From Pseudomonas sp. UBA5706 (GTDB lineage Bacteria; Pseudomonadota; Gammaproteobacteria; Pseudomonadales; Pseudomonadaceae): 64,000 nucleotides of DNA. Both the position numbers and the translations under genes were made by a program. The notes beneath the pieces are model-generated. The model was not told the origin of the DNA, searched no databases, and worked only from the letters and a program-made list of their open reading frames with translations. This document shows positions 35,401 to 44,252 of this stretch, in pieces. Each line of letters opens with the position of its first letter. Within the stretch, counting starts at the first letter, position 1. Location: contig NZ_DIHC01000034.1 in assembly GCF_002419965.1 (NCBI RefSeq), positions 1 to 64,000 of the forward strand, written 5' to 3'.

Positions 35401-35752
35401 GATACGGCAACAACTCGTGGTGCTCATCTCTGGCGTAGGTGAACGGGATCTTCTCGGCGTAGGGCTCGAGGAAAAAATCGAACGGATTGAACACCGCCAT
35501 CTCGGCGACCAGATCCACTTCAATGCGCAGTTCGTCGGTCCGCTGAGGGAATACCAGCCGTGCCAGGTAATTGCCCTGCGGGTCCTGCTGCCAATTGATG
35601 AAGTGATTGTCAGGCAGCACGTTCAGCGAATAGGACAACACTCGCGTACGGCTGTGCGCCGCCGGCCGCAGGCGCACGATCTGCGGCCCCAGCTCCACCG
35701 CCCGTTCATAGCGGTAATGCGTGACATGGTGCAAGGCAAAGTGAATCGACAC
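32459..35752 (-). CDS. Large transglutaminase/DUF2126 protein
   Basis: A 1097-residue protein. Residues about 1-290 are a transglutaminase-like domain with probable triad Cys180 (G-S-C-R-D-S), His229 (D-L-H-A-W) and Asp245 (G-L-D-A-T). From about 300 to the end is the DUF2126 (COG4196) region, which contains R-L-T-M-G-G-E-P-T-F-V and G-T-G-G-G-N-H-F-V-L-G-G, a segment reminiscent of glutamine synthetase-like ligase folds. The GTG start at 35752 has an excellent AGGAGG site six bases upstream. It is the first gene of the three-gene transglutaminase/ATP-grasp operon. Function is predicted to be amide-bond making or breaking on an unknown peptide. Confidence 0.87.
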   Translation of the reverse strand: MSIHFALHHVTHYRYERAVELGPQIVRLRPAAHSRTRVLSYSLNVLPDNHFINWQQDPQGNYLARLVFPQRTDELRIEVDLVAEMAVFNPFDFFLEPYAEKIPFTYARDEHHELLPYLEKLPLTPRFQAYLDSIDRTPVPAIDFLVNLNQRLASDIGYLIRMEPGIQTPEFTLESASGSCRDSAWLLVQLLRHLGMAARFVSGYLVQLKADVKALDGPSGTDVDFTDLHAWCEVYLPGAGWVGLDATSGLFAGEGHIPLACSPEPSSAAPISGMVEPCETRFSHEMSVERIWEAPRVTKPYSEAQWFEIQALGRQIDSDLIASDVRLTMGGEPTFVSIDDRDGDEWNTAALGPKKRALSAELYQRMRAHYAPHGLVHFGQGKWYPGEQLPRWSLNCFWRRDGQPVWRNAALIADEKQDYGTDGELAGRFLRNVAERLKLPTRYVFAAYEDHFYYLWREGALPKNVTAEDSRLSDDLERARLRKVFAQGLDEIIGHVLPLARTAADDRWQSGRWYLRDDHCRLVPGDSPLGYRLPLASQPWVNAAQYPYIHPIDHNQDFPDLPDRDEVQSSLNNLTDQKDTDSERTPKIDESAHWLTRTALSAQAREGRLYLFMPPLPSLEAYLELVAAIEATAEALNCPVLLEGYEPPSDPRLANFRITPDPGVIEVNVQPSSTWDELVERTEFLYEQARLTRLTTEKFMIDGRHTGTGGGNHFVLGGATPGDSPFLRRPDLLRSLISYWHNHPSLSYLFSGLFIGPTSQAPRVDEARNDSLYELEIAFSQMLAPGEECPPWLVDRLLRNLLIDVTGNTHRAEFCIDKLYSPDGASGRLGLLELRAFEMPPHARMSLAQQLLLRALVARFWREPYAPAKLARWGTELHDRFMLPHFIEQDFADVIDELNVAGYPLRTEWFAAHLEFRFPKVGDYAVSGIELELRQALEPWHVLGEEGAAGGAVRYVDSSLERLQVKITGLPPQRYLLTCNGVPVPLQPTGRVGEFVAGVRYRAWQPFNALQPTIPVHAPLVFDILDTWMQRSLGGCEYHVAHPGGRNYESLPVNANEAESRRLSRFFRIGHSPGKLTVPELTVNDELPMTLDMRLHR

Positions 35753-35922
35753 GGCGTGCCTCCTGCGAGCCTGGACGGTAGCGAAACCGCGCAAGACTTA
35801 TGCCAGCCAGACAAGTCTGCCGCGTTTGGCGCTGCAGGGGCTCGGTCAGCCAGGCACGGCACCAAAACCGCGCCCGCTTCGGCGGATGGTGCAAGGCTCG
35901 CACGGAAATGAGGCGGGTGAAG

Positions 35923-36357
35923 TTATTTACGGCGACGTCCTCGGGCGTGGCGGATCGCGAGAAAGCGGTTGCGCTGATAACGGAGCCGCAGGACGGCTTT
36001 GCGCAACTCCCGATACTGAGCGCAGTTGAGAACCAACAGCCCGAGTATTGGGCAAAACACTCCCAGAAAATAACTGACCTTATGTGGGCGGTGTTCGATG
36101 GTCGGCAGCACTGTGAGCAAGCATGAGAACAACACCAGAACGATGCCCCATATCCACCGTGGACGGCCCAGGATGACGAAGACGTGGCAAACGCAAACGA
36201 AGACGATGGCCACTGTCACCGCTCGTTCCATCCACAGTCTGCTGATGTCTGGCGGTACATCCGGGTAGAACGCGCTGGTCGTCAGGATGCCTGTCATCAT
36301 CACAGAACCGACGGTTGCGAGCAGGCCACTGATGAAGAATGGAAAATAGCCCTTCAT
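35923..36357 (-). CDS. Hypothetical four-helix inner-membrane protein
   Basis: A 144-residue protein with four hydrophobic segments at about residues 5-27, 47-65, 68-88 and 94-112. A very basic cytoplasmic tail rich in Arg and Lys (about 113-144) follows. I recognise no named family. The ATG has an AAGGA site. It is transcribed away from hcp across 191 bases; whether it is linked to Hcp function cannot be told. It has a normal codon profile for the window. Confidence 0.6.
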   Translation of the reverse strand: MKGYFPFFISGLLATVGSVMMTGILTTSAFYPDVPPDISRLWMERAVTVAIVFVCVCHVFVILGRPRWIWGIVLVLFSCLLTVLPTIEHRPHKVSYFLGVFCPILGLLVLNCAQYRELRKAVLRLRYQRNRFLAIRHARGRRRK

Positions 36358-36548
36358 GAACGAATCCTTTCATCCTGACACGTGTTCATGCGAGGAAGGA
36401 TAGGCAGTCAATGGTGGTGTCGATGTAGGAGGGATTTCACTGTGGTGTAGGAACGGTCTCAATCTCTCTGAGCGTATTGCGGTCATGGCGCCAGTGCGAA
36501 AAGGTGCGCGTCGACAATGGGTCGATCACTGTTTTTCAGGGAGCATTA

Positions 36549-37037
36549 ATGGCAATCGATATGTTTTTGAAGCTGGGCGATATCAAAGGCGAGTCCAAGG
36601 ACAGCGTCCACGCCGAAGAGATAGACATTCATACGATGCAGTGGGGCATGTCGCAAGCAGGCTCGATGCATCAGGGCGGCGGCGGTGGGGCGGGCAAGGT
36701 CAGCATGCAGAACCTGAATCTCAACAAGGCGCTGGACAAGGCCTCGCCCAATCTGATGATGGCGTGTTCCAGCGGCAAGCATTACCCGGAAGCGACGCTG
36801 ACTGTGCGCAAGGCCGGCGGCACCGCCCCCGTGGAGTACATGATCATCACGCTCAAGGAAGTGATGGTCGCCTCCTATCATACGGATGCCGGTAGCGGCG
36901 ATGAGACATTGCGCGAGACCATCGCGCTGAACTTCGGCAAGGTCGAAATCAGTTATCAGCCGCAGAAAGCAGACGGTAGCAAGGATGGCGGGCCAGTGAA
37001 GTACGGCTGGAACATCCGCGAAAACGTGAAGATGTAA
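36549..37037 (+). CDS. hcp: Hcp1-type type VI secretion tube protein, orphan
   Basis: A 162-residue Hcp, which forms hexameric rings that stack into the type VI secretion tube and can carry small effectors. Family marks are the start M-A-I-D-M-F-L-K-L-G-D-I-K-G-E-S-K-D, the glycine loop at about residues 43-48, and the C-terminal Y-G-W-N-I-R-E-N-V-K. No other type VI genes (vgrG, tss genes) lie within the window, so this is an orphan hcp. The ATG at 36549 is preceded by AGGGAGC. A strong terminator follows ten bases after the stop. Confidence 0.93.
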   Translation: MAIDMFLKLGDIKGESKDSVHAEEIDIHTMQWGMSQAGSMHQGGGGGAGKVSMQNLNLNKALDKASPNLMMACSSGKHYPEATLTVRKAGGTAPVEYMIITLKEVMVASYHTDAGSGDETLRETIALNFGKVEISYQPQKADGSKDGGPVKYGWNIRENVKM

Positions 37038-37043
37038 ACGCAA

Positions 37044-37071
37044 AACGCCAGCTCTAAAGCTGGCGTTTTTG
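37044..37071. terminator. Intrinsic terminator of hcp
   Basis: AACGCCAGCT/AGCTGGCGTT, a ten-base perfect stem with a four-base loop, followed by TTT on the plus side and flanked by AA on the left. It can also serve ygiQ, which ends at 37086 on the minus strand. Confidence 0.9.
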
Positions 37072-37085
37072 TACCGCGTGATTCG

Positions 37086-39395
<2,310 letters not shown>

Positions 39396-39475
39396 GTCGA
39401 TGACCAGTGTTCGTAATCAGGAAGGCGAGTTTCGCGTGGGAATTCGCGGGCGCGGAGAATAGCACAAAATTTGAT

Positions 39476-39502
39476 CAAATCCGACGGCGTAGGTCGGATT
39501 TG
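39476..39502 (-). terminator. Hairpin between dnaB and ygiQ
   Basis: CAAATCCGAC/GTCGGATTTG, a ten-base perfect stem with a seven-base loop, lies 134 bases after the dnaB stop and 80 before ygiQ. An AAATTTT run follows on the minus strand. Around 39538-39575 lies a further REP-like segment, GGGGCTATCGCGAGCAAGC. Confidence 0.5.
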
Positions 39503-39635
39503 TGGGTTGGCGTGGGATTGCGGTTTTGGTGCCCGTTGGGGCTATCGCGAGCAAGCGCGCTCCTGCATTTATTGCAACGTGCCGTATTCAGAAAGACCGC
39601 GTTGGTCGCCTTGCGGGGGCCGAGGTTTTGCTGAC

Positions 39636-41033
39636 CTACTCATCATCGTCAAAGTTGTAACTACCCGGCGCCAGGTTTTCAAAGCGCGTGTACTTACCGA
39701 TAAACGCCAGCCGTACAAAGCCGATGGGGCCGTTACGCTGTTTGCCGATGATGATTTCAGCGATACCCTTGTGCTCTGTTTCCGGGTGATACACCTCGTC
39801 CCGGTACACGAACATGATGACGTCGGCGTCCTGCTCGATCGCTCCGGATTCCCGCAAGTCGGAGTTCACAGGACGTTTGTTGGGCCGCTGCTCAAGCGAG
39901 CGGTTGAGCTGTGAGAGCGCCACCACCGGACAGTTGAATTCCTTGGCCAGCGCTTTCAGGGACCGGGAAATCTCGGAGATCTCGTTGGTCCGGTTATCAC
40001 CGCTAGAGCCCGGAATCTGCATGAGTTGCAGGTAGTCGATCATGATCATGCCGATCTCGCCATGCTCACGCACGAGTCGACGAGTCCGCGCGCGCATTTC
40101 CGACGGACTGATACCAGCCGTGTCGTCGATGAACAGCTTGCGGTCATTGAGCAGGTTCACTGCAGAGGTCAGCCGCGGCCAGTCATCATCGTCCAGTTGA
40201 CCGGAGCGGACTTTGGTCTGGTCGATGCGACCGAGCGAGGAAAGCATACGCATGATCAGCGATTCGCCTGGCATCTCGAGCGAGAAGACCAACACCGCCT
40301 TTTCGCTACGCAGCACCGCGTTCTCGACCAGGTTCATCGCGAAGGTGGTCTTACCCATCGACGGACGGCCCGCAACAATAATCAGGTCAGAGGGCTGCAG
40401 ACCGCTGGTTTTCTCATCGAGGTCGGTGTAACCGGTCGACAGACCTGTGATCCCCTCACCGAGGTTGAACAAGGTGTCGATACGGTCGATGGCCTTGGTG
40501 AGCAGGTCGTTGACCCCCACCGGGCCGCCGGTTTTGGGCCGCGCTTCAGCGATCTGAAAAATCTGCCGCTCAGCTTCGTCGAGGATTTCCTCAGCGGTGC
40601 GCCCTTCCGGGTTGAACGCGCTGTCGGCGATTTCGTTGCTGATACCGATCAGTTGCCGCAAAGTCGCGCGCTGCCGCACGATCTGGGCGTAGGCCTTGAT
40701 GTTGGCGACCGACGGAATGTTCTTCGCCAGCTCGGACAGATAGCCAAGGCCGCCGACTTGCGACGTCTGGCCTTCCTTGTCCAGTTGCTCGGACAGGGTT
40801 ACGACGTCGATAGGCAGGTTCTGATCGGCCAGTTTGGCGATGGCGCGAAAGATCAAGCGGTGGTCATGCCGGTAGAAATCGCCATCCGAAACCTGATCAA
40901 GCACGCGTTCCCAGGCGTTGTTGTCCAGCATCAGACCACCGAGCACGGCCTGTTCGGCCTCGATGGAATGCGGAGGCACCTTCAGGGCAGCGGTTTGCAG
41001 GTCGTATTGCTCGGGAGCGGAAATATCGTTCAT
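39636..41033 (-). CDS. dnaB: Replicative DNA helicase DnaB
   Basis: A 465-residue hexameric 5'-3' helicase of the replication fork. The N-terminal DnaG-interacting domain (P-P-H-S-I-E-A-E-Q-A-V-L-G-G, residues 20-33) is followed by a linker and the RecA-like domain with Walker A GRPSMGKT (222-229) and S-L-E-M-P in the H1a region. The ATG at 41033 is preferred; a GTG two codons earlier is possible. It lies downstream of rpsF-rpsR-rplI, the usual gammaproteobacterial order, separated from rplI by two hairpins. Confidence 0.97.
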   Translation of the reverse strand: MNDISAPEQYDLQTAALKVPPHSIEAEQAVLGGLMLDNNAWERVLDQVSDGDFYRHDHRLIFRAIAKLADQNLPIDVVTLSEQLDKEGQTSQVGGLGYLSELAKNIPSVANIKAYAQIVRQRATLRQLIGISNEIADSAFNPEGRTAEEILDEAERQIFQIAEARPKTGGPVGVNDLLTKAIDRIDTLFNLGEGITGLSTGYTDLDEKTSGLQPSDLIIVAGRPSMGKTTFAMNLVENAVLRSEKAVLVFSLEMPGESLIMRMLSSLGRIDQTKVRSGQLDDDDWPRLTSAVNLLNDRKLFIDDTAGISPSEMRARTRRLVREHGEIGMIMIDYLQLMQIPGSSGDNRTNEISEISRSLKALAKEFNCPVVALSQLNRSLEQRPNKRPVNSDLRESGAIEQDADVIMFVYRDEVYHPETEHKGIAEIIIGKQRNGPIGFVRLAFIGKYTRFENLAPGSYNFDDDE

Positions 41034-41081
41034 GGCCACACGGAATCAGGGAGTTGAAACAGGATACTCAGAAATGACAAA

Positions 41082-41110
41082 GGGCACGACCTGAGAACAG
41101 GACCGTGCCC
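41082..41110 (-). terminator. Hairpin between rplI and dnaB
   Basis: GGGCACG/CGTGCCC with inner CCTG/CAGG, read on the minus strand, is followed by TTTGTC. It probably reduces read-through from the ribosomal protein genes into dnaB. Confidence 0.6.
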
Positions 41111-41148
41111 AATGCTAACCGGCTGACGAGCGAGTCGCCAAACGGTCA

Positions 41149-41174
41149 GATTCCCGCACCAGGGTGCAGGAATC
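41149..41174 (-). terminator. Hairpin directly after rplI
   Basis: GATTCC-C-GCACC/GGTGC-A-GGAATC, a nearly perfect 12-base stem, lies eight bases after the rplI stop. There is no T-run, so an mRNA 3'-end or attenuator hairpin is as likely as a terminator. Confidence 0.5.
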
Positions 41175-41181
41175 AAACGGC

Positions 41182-41628
41182 TTAAGCAGCCACCACAACA
41201 ACGCGAACGGTTGCTTCAACATCGCTGTGCAGGTGCACGGCTACGTCGTATTCGCCAACGTTACGGATGGTGCCGTTCGGCAGACGAACTTCAGCCTTGG
41301 CAACTTCAACGCCAGAGGCGGTCAGTGCGTCAGCGATGTCGTGAGTACCGATCGAACCGAACAGCTTGCCTTCGTCACCAGCGGTGGCAGTGATAGTCAC
41401 TTCCAGCTCAGCCAGTTGAGCAGCACGACTTTCAGCCGAAGCTTTACGGTCTGCAGCGGCTTTTTCCAGCTCAGCGCGACGCTCTTCAAACGCGGCCAGG
41501 TTGGCAGCGGTTGCAGCGGTGGCTTTGCCGAAAGGCAGCAGGTAGTTACGACCGTAGCCAGCCTTAACGTTTACTTTGTCGCCCAGGTTGCCCAGGTTGG
41601 CGATTTTTTCCAGCAGGATGAGTTCCAT
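41182..41628 (-). CDS. rplI: 50S ribosomal protein L9
   Basis: A 148-residue L9 with the typical N-terminus M-E-L-I-L-L-E-K-I-A-N-L-G-N-L-G-D-K-V-N-V-K-x-G-Y-G-R-N-Y-L-L-P, which binds 23S rRNA. A long connecting helix rich in Ala and Glu (about residues 45-75) and the C-terminal domain follow. It lies after the DUF2232 membrane protein gene in the rpsF operon. Length is standard. Confidence 0.97.
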   Translation of the reverse strand: MELILLEKIANLGNLGDKVNVKAGYGRNYLLPFGKATAATAANLAAFEERRAELEKAAADRKASAESRAAQLAELEVTITATAGDEGKLFGSIGTHDIADALTASGVEVAKAEVRLPNGTIRNVGEYDVAVHLHSDVEATVRVVVVAA

Positions 41629-41648
41629 TTGGTAATAACCTCTTAACT

Positions 41649-42545
41649 TTAACCTTCACCGTTCGCAGAACCGTTATCGGCGTCCTTCGACGCCAGACGG
41701 CCGCGAAAATCAATCAGGCTGTCGACAATGGCAAACACCACCAGCAACGGATAAATCAGCTGCATGAACAGCAACAACGTGACGTACAACCCCACCAGCC
41801 AGAACCGGGTCAGGCGCCTTGCAGCCACCAGACCATGAACCAGAGCCAGCCCCGCGAACATGAGCGGCACGCTGCACAACGGCGTCAACATTGCCAGTTG
41901 CGGACCGAAATTCGGTCCCACTAGCATGCACACCAGCAGCACCAGCATCGGTGCCCGCGGGAGTTTCAAGCTGCGAAACTCGCGCCCGAAACCGCCCGGG
42001 TTATACAACAACGCCTGCCAGTAACGCCCAAGAATCAGGCATACCACGCTGACGATCTGCAACAACGCTGCTATCAGGCCGTTAAGGACCGGTGTAATCA
42101 GTGCTCCCAGACGCGCTCGCTCTTCTACCGACATCTGCTGGTAGACATCACCGAAGACGTGAGGCAGAAGTTTCTGCAACTCCCCCGCCATGGCTTCGAT
42201 GGGCTCGCGGAAAACCGCCCCCAGAATCACTGCGTACAACAATCCAAGCCCCACGCTGACCAGCAGCACGCGGACCCAGGACTCGCTGGCGCGCAACACA
42301 GCCGCCAACCCCCATGAACCCAGCAACACCATCAGGGTGCGTGGTTCACCGAAATACCACCAGACCAAGGCCGGCAGCAGAGCCCAGGCGAGTACGCTCA
42401 AGGCGTCGCTCAACCCGCGTCGCAGGAGCACAAGGCAACCTGCGGCAGCACTCAACCAGAACAACAGCGGCAACGCCGCACATCCAACCACTACCAGAGT
42501 GGCCTGCACGCGGCCGCGCATGATGAAGTCAGCCATGGCGCGCAT
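41649..42545 (-). CDS. DUF2232 membrane protein in the rpsF-rplI operon
   Basis: A 298-residue membrane protein with about eight hydrophobic segments, of the DUF2232/YybS-like type that sits between rpsR and rplI in pseudomonads. Its function is unknown. It shares transport-protein-like layout but has no catalytic motif. The ATG at 42545 has an AAGGGA site nine bases upstream and matches the homologue start; a second ATG lies three codons later. Its placement inside a ribosomal protein operon suggests constitutive expression. Confidence 0.85.
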   Translation of the reverse strand: MRAMADFIMRGRVQATLVVVGCAALPLLFWLSAAAGCLVLLRRGLSDALSVLAWALLPALVWWYFGEPRTLMVLLGSWGLAAVLRASESWVRVLLVSVGLGLLYAVILGAVFREPIEAMAGELQKLLPHVFGDVYQQMSVEERARLGALITPVLNGLIAALLQIVSVVCLILGRYWQALLYNPGGFGREFRSLKLPRAPMLVLLVCMLVGPNFGPQLAMLTPLCSVPLMFAGLALVHGLVAARRLTRFWLVGLYVTLLLFMQLIYPLLVVFAIVDSLIDFRGRLASKDADNGSANGEG

Positions 42546-42586
42546 GCGATTTATCCCTTACTGCGTTTTGTCGACTTAACCTGGTC

Positions 42587-42817
42587 TCAGCGGCCGTGGC
42601 TGTCGGTGTAGGCCAGCAGGGCCAGGAAGCGGGCGCGCTTGATAGCGGTAGCCAGCTGACGCTGATAACGAGCTTTGGTACCGGTAATGCGGCTAGGAAC
42701 GATCTTGCCGGTTTCGGATACGTAGGCTTTCAGGGTGTTGAGATCCTTGTAATCGATCTCCTTCACATTTTCAGCTGTGAAGCGGCAGAATTTACGACGA
42801 CGGAAGAAACGTGCCAT
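42587..42817 (-). CDS. rpsR: 30S ribosomal protein S18
   Basis: A 76-residue S18, basic, with the conserved R-F-C-R-F (here K-F-C-R-F) and I-T-G-T-K-A-R-Y-Q-R-Q-L-A-T-A-I-K-R-A-R core. It pairs with S6 on the platform of the 30S subunit. It follows rpsF by 28 bases. Confidence 0.98.
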   Translation of the reverse strand: MARFFRRRKFCRFTAENVKEIDYKDLNTLKAYVSETGKIVPSRITGTKARYQRQLATAIKRARFLALLAYTDSHGR

Positions 42818-42845
42818 GTAATGGGCTCCTCAAAAGGTCCGTGGA

Positions 42846-43268
42846 TTACTCGTCAGCGTTATCGCTGTTGTCGCTGTCATCACTGTCAACGCCTTCAGCG
42901 TCGGAGTGCTCAGGACGGTCGCGACGCTCACGGCGCTCACTGCGGTTTTCTTCAGCCTTGAGCATTTCGGACTGGCCGGTAACGGCTTCGTCGCGACGGA
43001 TGACAAGGTTACGGATCACGGCATCATTGTAACGGAAGTTGTCTTCCAGCTCGGCCAGGGCCTTGCCAGTGCACTCAACGTTCAGCATCACGTAGTGAGC
43101 CTTGTGAACATTGTTGATTGCGTAGGCCAGTTGACGACGACCCCAATCTTCCAGGCGGTGGATCTTGCCGCCGTCTTCTTCGATCAGCTTGGTGTAACGC
43201 TCAACCATGCCGCCGACTTGCTCGCTCTGGTCCGGGTGAACCAGAAAGATGATTTCGTAATGACGCAT
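42846..43268 (-). CDS. rpsF: 30S ribosomal protein S6
   Basis: A 140-residue S6 beginning M-R-H-Y-E-I-I-F-L-V-H-P-D-Q-S. After the globular domain (about residues 1-100) comes an extended tail, first Arg/Glu-rich and then strongly acidic (S-D-D-S-D-N-S-D-N-A-D-E). In E. coli and pseudomonads RimK adds glutamates to the S6 C-terminus; this tail ends with Glu, compatible with that. It is the first gene of the operon and starts 234 bases after the rlmB end, so it has its own promoter. Confidence 0.97.
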   Translation of the reverse strand: MRHYEIIFLVHPDQSEQVGGMVERYTKLIEEDGGKIHRLEDWGRRQLAYAINNVHKAHYVMLNVECTGKALAELEDNFRYNDAVIRNLVIRRDEAVTGQSEMLKAEENRSERRERRDRPEHSDAEGVDSDDSDNSDNADE

Positions 43269-43445
43269 GAATGCTCCTTACGGGTTGTAGCCTGCCGCCA
43301 AAGCGGTCAGACAAGGAGTGAATAACACTGGTTTATCTTGCACAGGGACAGGCACATGAGCGCCTGCCGTGACAGCAAGGGGCGCAATTGTAGGGAAGGC
43401 CCCGTGACGAAGCAAGGAGATTGGTGAATATTTGAGCAACAGATA

Positions 43446-43495
43446 CAAGCTACAAGCCAACGCAGGAACCGCTTGAGCCTGAGGCTTGTAGCTTG
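43446..43495. repeat. 13-base perfect inverted repeat (CAAGCTACAAGCC)
   Basis: CAAGCTACAAGCC at 43446-43458 and GGCTTGTAGCTTG at 43483-43495 surround a 24-base loop. It lies between rlmB and rpsF and may act as the rlmB transcript end. The sequence resembles dispersed intergenic palindromes of pseudomonads. Confidence 0.6.
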
Positions 43496-43502
43496 AGGCA
43501 GA

Positions 43503-44252
43503 CTATTTCCGTGCAGCGGCGCGCTGGCGCATGGCCTCGAACAGGCAAACGCCTGTTGCCACGGAGACGTTCAGGCTGCTAACGCTGCCCGCCATGGGCA
43601 GGCGAACCAGGTAGTCGCAATGCTCACGGGTCAGGCGGCGCATACCTTTGCCTTCCGCCCCCATGATCAGGATTGTCGGGCCGGTCAGGTCTTGCTGATA
43701 CAGCTCTTGTTCGGCCTCGCCCGCTGTGCCGACAACCCACAGCCCGCGCTGCTGGAGCTTCTCAAGCGTGCGTGCCAGGTTAGTCACTGCGACCAGTGGA
43801 ATCACTTCCGCCGCGCCGCATGCGACTTTTCGTACCGTCGGAGTTAACGTTGCGGACTTGTCCTTAGGTACGATCACTGCCAGCGCACCTGCCGCGTCGG
43901 CGGTACGCAGGCAAGCGCCGAGGTTGTGCGGATCGGTTACGCCATCAAGCACCAAAATCAGCGGTGCGCCTTCGGTACGGTCCAGCAACTCGTCGAGCAT
44001 CGCCTCGCCCCAGACCTGGCTTGGGCTCACATCCGCCACCACACCTTGATGAACGCCTTCAACCCAGGCGTCCATTTCCCGGCGCTCAGCCTGACCGATC
44101 GACACGCGATTCTGCGCAGCCAGTTCGATCAATACCTGCACACGCGGGTCGCTACGCCCCTCAGCCAGCCAGATCTGCTTGACCCGTTTTGGATGGTGGC
44201 GCAACAAAGCTTCCACAGCGTGCACGCCGTAGATTTTCTCCAGCTGACTCAT
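43503..44252 (-). CDS. rlmB: 23S rRNA (guanosine-2'-O-)-methyltransferase RlmB
   Basis: A 249-residue SPOUT methyltransferase that methylates Gm2251 in the peptidyl-transferase loop of 23S rRNA. The N-terminal substrate-binding domain (about 1-75, Y-G-V-H-A-V-E-A-L-L) precedes the trefoil-knot domain with D-P-H-N-L-G-A-C-L-R-T-A, I-M-G-A-E-G-K-G-M-R-R-L and S-V-S-S-L-N-V-S-V-A-T-G. It overlaps the end of rnr by the four bases ATGA, so translation is coupled. Confidence 0.96.
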   Translation of the reverse strand: MSQLEKIYGVHAVEALLRHHPKRVKQIWLAEGRSDPRVQVLIELAAQNRVSIGQAERREMDAWVEGVHQGVVADVSPSQVWGEAMLDELLDRTEGAPLILVLDGVTDPHNLGACLRTADAAGALAVIVPKDKSATLTPTVRKVACGAAEVIPLVAVTNLARTLEKLQQRGLWVVGTAGEAEQELYQQDLTGPTILIMGAEGKGMRRLTREHCDYLVRLPMAGSVSSLNVSVATGVCLFEAMRQRAAARK

